From positions 142,767-148,071 of the forward strand of contig PCBG01000004.1 in the NCBI GenBank assembly GCA_002731315.1: DNA of 5,305 nucleotides, read 5' to 3'. The notes beneath the pieces were generated by a model. It did no database searches. It saw nothing but the letters and a program-made list of their open reading frames with translations, and was not told the origin of the DNA. The translations under genes were made by a program, and so were the position numbers. Below are positions 1 through 4,884 of this stretch, one piece after another (position 1 is the stretch's first letter; each line of letters begins with the position of its first letter). The DNA comes from Rhodospirillaceae bacterium (GTDB lineage: Bacteria; Pseudomonadota; Alphaproteobacteria; Puniceispirillales; Puniceispirillaceae).

Positions 1-95
1 TCTATGCCTTCTTCATCTGTATCTTCATCGTGGTCGGCGGGATCCTGCTGCGGAAGATCGCGATGAAAGCAGAGGATTACTATGATGATGAGTGA
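1..95 (+). CDS. C-terminal end of a membrane protein, probably an antiporter subunit (5' partial)
   Basis: The frame beginning at base 3 is open from the window edge to a TGA at 93-95 and gives 30 residues. The first 16 or so are very hydrophobic (AFFICIFIVVGGILL) and form the end of a transmembrane helix. They are followed by a charged tail (RKIAMKAEDYYDDE) that would lie outside the membrane. The last codons overlap the start of the next gene by 8 to 14 bases, depending on which of three consecutive ATGs is used, so the two genes are almost certainly co-transcribed and translationally coupled. By context this is the end of another subunit of a multisubunit cation/proton antiporter (Mrp/Mnh type). 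The fragment is too short to assign a family by sequence. Confidence 0.7.
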   Translation, partial: YAFFICIFIVVGGILLRKIAMKAEDYYDDE

Positions 96-1788
96 TTTTC
101 TGACCATGCTGCCACCAGGCGCACTGATGATGATTGTGGCGGCCGGGCTGGTGCTGGTGCCGCATCACGTGCGCCAGGTGGTAATGCTGCTGGCGATTGC
201 CGGATCGGCCTTCAGCCTGACAGCCGGCGCTGGCCAGCATCTGACCGTTGCGCTTCTCGGGTTCGAGATGATGTTTTATCGGGCCGATCATCTCAGCCTT
301 CCATTCGCCATTGTGTTTCATATCGCAGCGGCCTTGAACGTCTTTTATGGCTGGCATGAAAAACGCGCTACTGATCATGTGGCGGGACTCGCCTATGCCG
401 GGGCAGCCCTTGCCGCGCTTCACGCCGGCGATCTGATTACCCTTTTCATCTGGTGGGAGGCGACGGCGATCACCTCGGTGTTCCTGATCCTTGCTTCCGG
501 GACACAGCGCGCCCGTCATGCTGCAATGCGCTATCTGATCATTCAGGTGGCGTCAGGTGTATTGCTTCTGGCTGGCGCGGCCATGCTGTTAAGTAAAACC
601 GGGTCGCTTGCATTCGTCGCAATGACACTCGGGTCTACCGCCAGCTGGCTGATTTTCATCGCCTTCGGGATCAAGGCCGCGTTCCCGTTGCTGAATGGTT
701 GGCTGCAAGATGCCTACCCCGAGGCAACCGTAGTTGGGACTGTTGTTCTGTCTGCTTTCACAACCAAACTTGCGATCTATGCTCTGGCCCGTGGATTTGC
801 CGGGACAGAACTTTTGATCGTCATTGGCTGTCTTATGACAGCTTTCCCTGTCTTTTTCGCGGTGATCGAGAACGACATGCGGCGTGTGCTTGCCTACAGC
901 CTCAATAATCAGCTTGGCTTCATGGTGGTTGCTATCGGCATCGGCACCGATCTTGCGATTAATGGGGCCGTGGCGCATGCCTTTGCGCATATTATCTATA
1001 AGGGTCTGCTGTTCATGAGCATGGGCGCGGTTCTTTATCGGGTTGGCACGGTCAAGGCTTCCGAGCTTGGCGGTCTCTACAAGTCAATGCCCTTGACGAT
1101 GGTGTTCTGTGTTGTTGGGGCGATGTCAATTTCTGCTTTTCCGCTATTCAGCGGTTTTGCGGCGAAGTCGCTTATCATGTCAGCACTTGGCTATGAAGGT
1201 CTGATAGTGGCCTATCTTGTGCTGTTGGCGGCGTCGGCAGGTGTGTTACACCATTCCGGTATCAAAATCCCCTATTTCGCTTTCTTCGGGCATGATGGCG
1301 GGCACAAGTTGAAGGAAGCACCCTTTGGTATGCTGGTGGCGATGGCCGGCGCCAGTGCGCTTTGCATCGGCATTGGCAGCTTCCCTGCCATTTTCTATCA
1401 GATCCTGCCATACAGCATCGACTATAATCCTTACGATGCCAGTCATGTGCTTGGACAGATGGAACTGCTGATCTTTTCGATACTGGCTTTTACTTTCCTC
1501 ATGCGGTTCGGCTTTTATCCGCCGGAGCTGAAATCGACGGTCCTGAATACGGACTGGCTGTATCGCCGTGTTGCGGTCTGGCTTGGCAGACCGATATTGT
1601 TGGCGGTAATGACCTTCTGGAACAGTGCCATGCGTGCCATCGCCGGTTACCGCGACGCTATCTGGCAGGCTGTTGAACGTTTGGCGCATGCGCCTATCAC
1701 CGGGCCAACCGTGCCGGGGCGTGCCGTTCTAGTTCAAACCGCATTACTGGCAGCGCTTCTGGCGATTGGCTATCTTGTCGCGGGCTAG
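82..1788 (+). CDS. MrpD/MnhD-type Na+(cation)/H+ antiporter membrane subunit (Proton_antipo_M family)
   Basis: A 568-residue polytopic inner-membrane protein of the family shared by Mrp antiporter subunits A/D and complex I subunits NuoL/M/N. Visible family marks include the membrane-embedded glutamate in IWWEAT (E126). The lysine of the discontinuous helix is in FGIKAAFPLLNGWLQDAYPEA (K198, with P202, W207, D210 and P213), followed by a second lysine in TTKLAIYAL (K229). The stretch NDMRRVLAYSL (264-274) and the H-x3-H-x3-K set H299/H303/K307 are present, and K362 lies in FPLFSGFAAK. These residues form the proton path in the family. In Mrp complexes the subunit couples proton influx to Na+/K+ export. 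It is longer than a typical MrpD (about 490-500 residues); the extra C-terminal part ends in one more hydrophobic segment (about 549-566). AGAGGA at 71-76 precedes three consecutive ATGs (82, 85, 88), and the exact start is uncertain. A hydrogenase- or complex-I-associated role is possible but less likely. Confidence 0.9.
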   Translation: MMMSDFLTMLPPGALMMIVAAGLVLVPHHVRQVVMLLAIAGSAFSLTAGAGQHLTVALLGFEMMFYRADHLSLPFAIVFHIAAALNVFYGWHEKRATDHVAGLAYAGAALAALHAGDLITLFIWWEATAITSVFLILASGTQRARHAAMRYLIIQVASGVLLLAGAAMLLSKTGSLAFVAMTLGSTASWLIFIAFGIKAAFPLLNGWLQDAYPEATVVGTVVLSAFTTKLAIYALARGFAGTELLIVIGCLMTAFPVFFAVIENDMRRVLAYSLNNQLGFMVVAIGIGTDLAINGAVAHAFAHIIYKGLLFMSMGAVLYRVGTVKASELGGLYKSMPLTMVFCVVGAMSISAFPLFSGFAAKSLIMSALGYEGLIVAYLVLLAASAGVLHHSGIKIPYFAFFGHDGGHKLKEAPFGMLVAMAGASALCIGIGSFPAIFYQILPYSIDYNPYDASHVLGQMELLIFSILAFTFLMRFGFYPPELKSTVLNTDWLYRRVAVWLGRPILLAVMTFWNSAMRAIAGYRDAIWQAVERLAHAPITGPTVPGRAVLVQTALLAALLAIGYLVAG

Positions 1789-2263
1789 ACACAAACTGCT
1801 GGTTGCTGCTGTCCTGTCGGCCATTGTGGCGTTCAGCAGTCTCGTCCCCACTGCCTATGCTGACCGGCCCGTCTTTGATACTGCACAAATCCTGGTTGAT
1901 CCTGGCGACGGTCGCAAAATCAATGTGACTGTTGAGGTGGCGACCACACCAATTCAACAGCAATATGGCTTGATGTTCGTTACGGCACTTGGTGATGACG
2001 AAGGAATGTTGTTTCTGTTTAAAGCAAATGCGATGCGCAGCTTCTGGATGAAGAATACCCTTATCCCGCTGGATATGCTGTTTTTTGATGACAAGGGGCA
2101 GCTTGTTAACGCTGTCGAAAATGTCCCGCCACAGACACTGCAGTCGCGTCGATCCGCCGCGCCAGCCCGCTATGTGCTTGAATTGAATAGCGGCAGTGTG
2201 GCCAGACACGGGATTAAATCTGCGGCGCGTCTGCTGTTGCCTGCAGGGTTGCAGCCGGATTAA
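1766..2263 (+). CDS. Exported DUF192 family protein
   Basis: A 165-residue protein of the DUF192 (COG1430) family. The N-terminus is a typical Sec signal peptide: basic residues (SRARHK), a hydrophobic core to about residue 27, and an AYA site predicting cleavage after residue 32, so the mature part should be periplasmic or outside the cell. Family motifs are clear: GLMF (68-71), GMLF (80-83), SFWMKNTLIPLDMLF (92-106), ENVPPQT (118-124) and YVLEL (136-140). The molecular function of DUF192 is not established, so none is claimed. No ATG precedes the domain. The signal peptide requires a TTG start at 1766 (overlapping the antiporter gene by 23 bases) or TTG 1775. No strong ribosome site is visible, which suggests coupling to translation of the upstream gene. 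It is probably the last gene of the antiporter operon. Confidence 0.87.
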   Translation: MAILSRARHKLLVAAVLSAIVAFSSLVPTAYADRPVFDTAQILVDPGDGRKINVTVEVATTPIQQQYGLMFVTALGDDEGMLFLFKANAMRSFWMKNTLIPLDMLFFDDKGQLVNAVENVPPQTLQSRRSAAPARYVLELNSGSVARHGIKSAARLLLPAGLQPD

Positions 2264-2306
2264 CAGGAAAATCCGCATCTTCTGCATTTTGTGTGTTTAA
2301 TCAGCT

Positions 2307-2318
2307 TGCCAATTGGCA
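2307..2318. promoter_or_regulatory. 12-bp perfect palindrome upstream of tRNA-Pro
   Basis: TGCCAATTGGCA is a perfect 12-bp palindrome 24 bases before the tRNA-Pro gene. It may be a dimeric regulator site. Alternatively it may be incidental to a weak promoter whose -35 would be TTGCCA (2306-2311) and whose -10 would be TAAAAC (2329-2334), with a 17-base spacer ending just before the tRNA. Both readings are inference. No T-run follows, so it is not an intrinsic terminator for the DUF192 gene. Confidence 0.3.
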
Positions 2319-2342
2319 GCGTAGGCAATAAAACCAGCGCGT

Positions 2343-2419
<77 letters not shown>

Positions 2420-2513
2420 TTTCTCATTCTGGACCATTCCCTATTCCTACTGGCGCCTGCTGACCGCGCCCGTTGCTGGCTATCGAGTTCGCCTCGGTGC
2501 GGCAAGGCGGGGC

Positions 2514-2544
2514 TTGACCGCAACCGGCAAGAATTGGATATATA
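2514..2544 (+). promoter_or_regulatory. Candidate promoter of the NDUFS4-like gene
   Basis: TTGACC (2514-2519) matches five of six -35 consensus bases. It is followed by an AT-rich GATATATACA stretch (2537-2546). A -10 of TATATA (2539-2544) gives a 19-base spacer, and GATATA (2537-2542) gives 17. Transcription would begin about 20 bases before the ATG at 2573. The assignment is by consensus only. Confidence 0.35.
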
Positions 2545-2572
2545 CAGGGTCGTCAGGATTCGGGGGGACGAA

Positions 2573-2893
2573 ATGGTACGTGCACGCATTTACAAGCCAT
2601 GCAAGACAGCTATGCAATCTGGCCGCAAGGCAGCGGTGACCCGTGGCAATGTCTGGGTTCTGGAATATCCACGCAGCAAGGCAGTCAGGCCCGAAAGACT
2701 GATGGGGTGGCAGTCTTCAGCAGATACTGGTCGTCAGGTATGTGTACGTTTTCCTGACAAGCAGAGCGCCATTAATTACGCCGAAACGAACGGCATTCCC
2801 TATCAAGTCAGCGAGCCCAAATCCCGCAGGGTGAAGCCAAAGGCTTATGCTGATAATTTTGCCTTTGCGCGCAATGGTGCCTGGACGCATTGA
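2573..2893 (+). CDS. NDUFS4-like accessory subunit of NADH:ubiquinone oxidoreductase (complex I)
   Basis: A 106-residue protein of the ETC complex I subunit family (PF04800), the bacterial homologue of mitochondrial NDUFS4, which binds the peripheral arm of complex I near the NADH module. Nearly the whole length carries family signatures: ARIYKPCKTAMQSG (4-17), VWVLEY (27-32), LMGWQSSAD (43-51), AINYAETNGIPYQV (66-79) and the C-terminal KPKAYADNFAFARNGAWTH (88-106). ATG 2573 is chosen because GGGGGG (2562-2567) lies five bases upstream and the protein then begins exactly where the family does; an in-frame TTG at 2534 would add 13 unlikely residues. The length is normal for the alphaproteobacterial version. 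It stands alone, away from a nuo operon, with tRNA genes on both sides, and it is the best taxonomic marker in the window. Confidence 0.93.
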   Translation: MVRARIYKPCKTAMQSGRKAAVTRGNVWVLEYPRSKAVRPERLMGWQSSADTGRQVCVRFPDKQSAINYAETNGIPYQVSEPKSRRVKPKAYADNFAFARNGAWTH

Positions 2894-2900
2894 CTTTGAT

Positions 2901-2926
2901 GTAATAAAGCATGCGCCGCTTATTAC
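2901..2926. repeat. Inverted repeat after the NDUFS4-like gene
   Basis: GTAATAA (2901-2907) and TTATTAC (2920-2926) are perfect complements around a 12-base centre that can add a GC/GC pair. It starts seven bases after the stop codon and could form a 3'-end hairpin, but the stem is AT-rich and no T-run follows, so it is not called a terminator. Confidence 0.4.
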
Positions 2927-3379
2927 AAATAAACGATATCTTGCCGGCGTCCAACCCTGCCCAGATCTTCTGCGCCGAAGCAATGTGATCAAATTCCAAA
3001 GCTTTGTGTAGCTCGATTGAGGCTGCGATGTTAATAATCGCTAATCACCCCCATCATTCGACTTTACATATTGCCGATGAATGGCGGATCGCTTTTAAGA
3101 CTAGCTGTACCCTGCTGCAAATTATGGAGATAAACTGTCCCTGTGACTTTAATGTTACTGGGGTCAGGATGGTCGGATACATAAGTGGCTAGGGCGCGAA
3201 TTATGGTTGCCATGCGCAGAATATAGCTGGCACGCACTATACAACGTAAAACCGTGAAACAGGGCGTCGGCGCAAAAGAATGGGCTCGTGTTGTGTGGCT
3301 GGACTTTAGACGCCAAATCAGGCACAAAGCGCAACGGGGGCTGGCGTTAATCCAACCGTGCCCACATTGCACGGCCAAT
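2927..3379. other. Intergenic stretch without a convincing gene
   Basis: This roughly 450-base stretch runs from the end of the NDUFS4-like gene to tRNA-Arg. A 62-codon plus-strand frame (3004-3192, TTG start) and a 104-codon minus-strand frame (3064-3378) exist. Neither has a ribosome site or a recognisable domain. Two small inverted repeats are visible: GCGAT/ATCGC (3025-3029 and 3037-3041) and CCGTGC/GCACGG (3356-3361 and 3369-3374), the second ending five bases before the tRNA. The promoter of tRNA-Arg must lie in or before the last part, but I could not place it with confidence. Confidence 0.5.
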
Positions 3380-3456
3380 GGTTCCGTAGCTCAACTGGAT
3401 AGAGCAGCTGACTTCTAATCAGCAGGTTGGGGGTTCGAGTCCTCCCGGAATCGCCA
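3380..3456 (+). tRNA. tRNA-Arg (anticodon UCU)
   Basis: A complete 77-base cloverleaf. The acceptor arm GGTTCCG (3380-3386) pairs with CGGAATC (3446-3452) with one G-U pair, then discriminator G and encoded CCA (3454-3456). The anticodon stem GCTGA/TCAGC (3407-3411, 3419-3423) encloses loop CTTCTAA with anticodon TCT (3414-3416), reading AGA/AGG. The D arm AGCTCAACTGGATAGAGC and T arm with GGTTCGAGTCC are standard. tRNA genes of this kind are common targets of tyrosine integrases, and the sequence just downstream looks like an integration remnant. Confidence 0.97.
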
Positions 3457-3511
3457 TGCCGACTTGCGCTGTAACGTCTGTGTTCCCTCGAAAACTGCCT
3501 GTGTCGTGTGT

Positions 3512-3536
3512 TGTCGATGGTTTGATTCTATCGACA
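3512..3536. repeat. 7-bp inverted repeat downstream of tRNA-Arg
   Basis: TGTCGAT (3512-3518) and ATCGACA (3530-3536) are perfect complements with an 11-base centre. A second pair, AGTGG/CCACT (3542-3546, 3551-3555), follows six bases later with a 4-base loop. No T-run follows either, so neither looks like an intrinsic terminator for the tRNA. They may be protein-binding sites or processing hairpins. Confidence 0.45.
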
Positions 3537-3571
3537 TGATCAGTGGCTTGCCACTCGAAATTAGGGGTCTT

Positions 3572-3604
3572 GAGTGACCGAAGAGTGACCAGCGAGTGAC
3601 CAAC
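3572..3604. repeat. Three tandem 11-bp direct repeats (GAGTGACC + 3 nt)
   Basis: GAGTGACC occurs at 3572-3579, 3583-3590 and 3594-3601 with exact 11-base periodicity; the linker triplets are GAA, AGC and AAC. At about one helical turn per unit, all three copies face the same side of the DNA, as expected for cooperative protein binding. Their place 115 bases beyond a tRNA 3' end and 22 bases before a short ATG frame fits integrase arm-type sites or an operator. That role is inferred. Confidence 0.6.
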
Positions 3605-3625
3605 GTCCTGCCTAGATTGGGTCCC

Positions 3626-3709
3626 ATGAACGACAAACACTACCCTCGCTGGGTTCGAGGGCCAGCGGTTTCAAAAAGGGAGCTAAAGGGGACTTTGGAT
3701 GTTGTTTGA
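3626..3709 (+). pseudogene. 27-codon ORF, possible stub of an integrase or other lost gene
   Basis: ATG 3626 opens 27 codons to TGA 3707-3709. The peptide begins MNDKHYPRWVRGP and continues with basic, polar residues (SKRELKGTL). No ribosome site is visible. It follows the three 11-bp repeats directly, where the N-terminus of an integrase would lie if an element had inserted at the tRNA-Arg and later lost most of its gene. I do not recognise a domain, and the assignment as a remnant rests on position alone. It may simply be a chance frame. Confidence 0.25.
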
Positions 3710-3727
3710 AGCTTTCATGCTGTCAGC

Positions 3728-4060
3728 TTAGGAATAATCGTCCATCACTTCACCGCGATGAGGCGTGACAGTGACACCTTCGAACAGGTGTCCATATTTC
3801 TCCGCAAAGTCCTCACCGCTCTCTTGCCAAACCTTCTCGCAAGCCTCGTAGGCTGCCATGTCGCGATATTCCAACCAGTTACCAATAATGAACCCGCTCT
3901 CCGGCAGGAATAGACGACTGGAATGAAACCTTGTCATACCCAAGGGGCGTAATTTGTCTGCAAGTTTGCCCATTTCCTGCTGGAACACTTCTCGGGCCTT
4001 TAGCATCGAGGCTTCATCAGGGTATTCGACAGTTGTAAAGCTAATCACTTCACCAGCCAT
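3728..4060 (-). CDS. Small dimeric alpha/beta-barrel-like protein of unknown function
   Basis: A 110-residue soluble protein. The layout reads as a ferredoxin-like beta-alpha-beta-beta-alpha-beta unit: strand EVISFTTVEY (4-13), helix about 17-38, strand TRFHSSRLFL (43-52), strand SGFIIGNWLEY (55-65), helix about 68-89, and strand EGVTVTPHRGEV (94-105). This is the pattern of the dimeric alpha/beta barrel superfamily (antibiotic-biosynthesis monooxygenase, NIPSNAP and similar small proteins). I cannot name the family and claim no reaction. The start at 4060 is supported by AAGGAG (complement of 4068-4073) seven bases upstream; a longer frame to 4171 would add an unlikely Arg/Trp/Cys-rich leader and would include the promoter. 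It appears monocistronic, and no convincing terminator is seen after its stop. Confidence 0.78.
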   Translation of the reverse strand: MAGEVISFTTVEYPDEASMLKAREVFQQEMGKLADKLRPLGMTRFHSSRLFLPESGFIIGNWLEYRDMAAYEACEKVWQESGEDFAEKYGHLFEGVTVTPHRGEVMDDYS

Positions 4061-4091
4061 CCTTCGTCTCCTTGGTGTTTTTACTGCAACA

Positions 4092-4121
4092 AGTATAACA
4101 CACCATGACCTAAGTTGTCTT
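4092..4121 (-). promoter_or_regulatory. Candidate promoter of the minus-strand gene at 3728-4060
   Basis: Read on the minus strand, AAGACA (4121-4116) and TATACT (4097-4092) are separated by 18 bases. The -10 matches the consensus at five of six positions and the -35 at four. The predicted start is about 25 bases before the ATG, leaving room for the AAGGAG ribosome site. This supports the shorter gene start. Confidence 0.45.
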
Positions 4122-4186
4122 AACTTTAAGCACCACAATGGAGAGCGATGTGATTTCCATCTACAAGACAAACTACAGGAAAAGAT

Positions 4187-4207
4187 GCCGCTCCTCCGCT
4201 GAGCGGC
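4187..4207. repeat. 7-bp GC-rich inverted repeat
   Basis: GCCGCTC (4187-4193) and GAGCGGC (4201-4207) are perfect complements with a 7-base loop. On the minus strand the stem is followed by ATCTTTTCC, a weak T-rich tail. It could be a second, weaker leftward terminator placed after the strong one at 4223-4252, or a structure upstream of the neighbouring promoter. Confidence 0.45.
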
Positions 4208-4222
4208 CTTCGTTTCAAAATG

Positions 4223-4252
4223 AAAAAACTCCGGCTGGCGGAATGCCAGCCG
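4223..4252 (-). terminator. Intrinsic terminator, minus strand
   Basis: CGGCTGGC (4232-4239) and GCCAGCCG (4245-4252) form a perfect 8-bp GC-rich stem with a 5-base loop. On the minus strand it is followed by GAG and six T (4228-4223). The plus-strand side has no T-run, so the direction is leftward. No recognised gene reads into it: the next leftward gene starts further left, at 4060, with its own promoter. It therefore implies a leftward transcript from within 4253-4806 or beyond. Confidence 0.75.
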
Positions 4253-4500
4253 AGGTTGCGGAGGGAATATTGGGATAAAGAACGCTAGCCCGTTGGTGGG
4301 ATTCGTGCATATGTGCCCTTTTCTGAGATAAGTGAACCCGAGTTACCGACCACAACAACTACGTCGACTACCTTCAGAAAGGTCAGTCAGTGGTCCGCAT
4401 TAGTGAGTTAGAAGTTGTTGTCGATGCAGCCTCTACAGGCGGACTAAAGTTAGCGCGTACTTCATAGGCGCCACCTAACTTTGGGCTTCACGGGAGCACT

Positions 4501-4573
4501 GGTTACCCCACTTGTTCTCGGTGCATTAGGAACCCGAGTTGTCGGGCGTGTCTGTCCATAGGTCACCCCACTT
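4501..4573. repeat. Two 13-bp near-identical direct repeats, 60 bp apart
   Basis: GGTTACCCCACTT (4501-4513) and GGTCACCCCACTT (4561-4573) differ at one base and start exactly 60 bases apart. Both can pair with the single GGTGAC at 4583-4588, so they could form mutually exclusive helices in an RNA. A separate 11-bp repeat, GAACCCGAGTT, is at 4334-4344 and 4530-4540. Confidence 0.55.
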
Positions 4574-4675
4574 AAAGGCATAGGTGACACCAGTGGCCTT
4601 GTGCATACGCAACCCCTGATGATTCAGCGCGAGTTACTGCATAAGTGGAATAGGGTTGCTTGGGCCGTTGGCTGC

Positions 4676-4786
4676 CTAATTTTGATTTAAACTAAGGCTC
4701 CTAAGAATAATAACATTCTGACCAAGGAGTGAATTAGCACGGTTCCTGCCTTTAGGAATACGAAAGTCATTTTTGTGACTGCTCAT
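4676..4786 (-). CDS. Possible 36-residue small protein
   Basis: On the minus strand ATG 4786 opens 36 codons to TAG (4678-4676), preceded by GGAGG (4795-4791) with a short 4-base gap. The peptide starts MSSHKNDFRIPKGRNRANS, is basic and polar in its first half and has a short hydrophobic run (VIILRSL) in the second. No family is recognised. It reads toward the leftward terminator at 4252-4223, which would make a transcript of about 600 bases, yet no later frame in that transcript is convincing. It may be a real small protein, the start of a broken gene, or chance. Confidence 0.3.
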   Translation of the reverse strand: MSSHKNDFRIPKGRNRANSLLGQNVIILRSLSLNQN

Positions 4787-4806
4787 TCTTCCTCCGAGAA
4801 AACTCA

Positions 4807-4831
4807 GGCCCACTTCGGTGGGCCTTTTTTT
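4807..4831 (+). terminator. Strong intrinsic terminator, plus strand
   Basis: GGCCCAC (4807-4813), loop TTCG (4814-4817) and GTGGGCC (4818-4824) form a perfect 7-bp stem closed by a C-UUCG-G tetraloop, followed by seven T (4825-4831). On the minus strand the following bases are TGAGTTTTC, much weaker, so the main direction is rightward. No plus-strand protein gene precedes it within 1.9 kb, which points to a plus-strand transcript from the interval to its left. It also insulates the DUF2000 gene that follows. Confidence 0.87.
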
Positions 4832-4884
4832 CGTAATGCACAAAACGAAATTTAGGTGTATTCCGTTTCACTGAGGTACAAAAA

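Larger units (their letters stand above)
4253..4806. other. Gene-poor interval with many inverted and direct repeats; candidate structured RNA or decayed element
   Basis: No frame of 60 codons or more exists here on either strand. Perfect or near-perfect complementary pairs visible by eye include ACAACAACT (4352-4360) with AGTTGTTGT (4413-4421), enclosing the hairpin GACT-ACCTT/AAGGT-C-AGTC (4366-4388). CTAAAGTTAG (4444-4453) pairs with CTAACTTTGG (4475-4484). CACTGGT (4497-4503) pairs with ACCAGTG (4589-4595), enclosing CTCGG/CCGAG (4517-4538) and GTCACC/GGTGAC (4562-4588). Near the right end are CTCCT/AGGAG (4698-4729) around AGAAT/ATTCT, TTCCT/AGGAA (4743-4758) and AGTCA/TGACT (4765-4780). 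The interval is closed by outward-facing terminators on both sides. I match no known RNA family: conserved RNase P, SRP RNA and tmRNA motifs are not seen. Confidence 0.4.

Noticed and set aside
3004..3192. 62-codon plus-strand frame from a TTG
   Set aside because: Rare start codon, no ribosome site, no family resemblance.
3064..3378. 104-codon minus-strand frame before tRNA-Arg
   Set aside because: No ribosome site, no recognisable domain, and a Cys/His/Ser-rich composition typical of a chance frame.
3415..3640. Two minus-strand 73-codon frames ending in EDSNPQPAD and GGLEPPTC
   Set aside because: Both run into the antisense of tRNA-Arg, have no ribosome site, and cross the tandem repeats.
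3457..3727. CRISPR array from the GAGTGACC repeats
   Set aside because: The units are 11 bp with 3-bp variable parts, far too short for repeats and spacers.
4262..4272. Match of GGGAATATTGG to a 16S rRNA motif
   Set aside because: Only 11 bases agree and the surrounding sequence is unlike rRNA.
4220..4288. 22-codon plus-strand ORF starting ATG AAA AAA
   Set aside because: It lies on the leftward terminator stem and its A-run, which explains the sequence better.
4468..4575. 35-codon plus-strand open stretch with CSRC...CRAC, a CX2CX5CX2C zinc-knuckle-like pattern
   Set aside because: It has no usable start codon or ribosome site and overlaps the repeat and helix region; the cysteines are probably chance.
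4619..4690. 23-codon plus-strand ORF with a hydrophobic end (VAWAVGCLILI)
   Set aside because: No ribosome site and too short to support; a chance frame cannot be excluded.
4253..4831. Known large RNA such as RNase P RNA, SRP RNA, 6S RNA or tmRNA
   Set aside because: Conserved motifs (for example the RNase P GAGGAAAGTCC block, the SRP GGAAGCAGCC loop, or a tmRNA tag frame and tRNA-like end) were not found.
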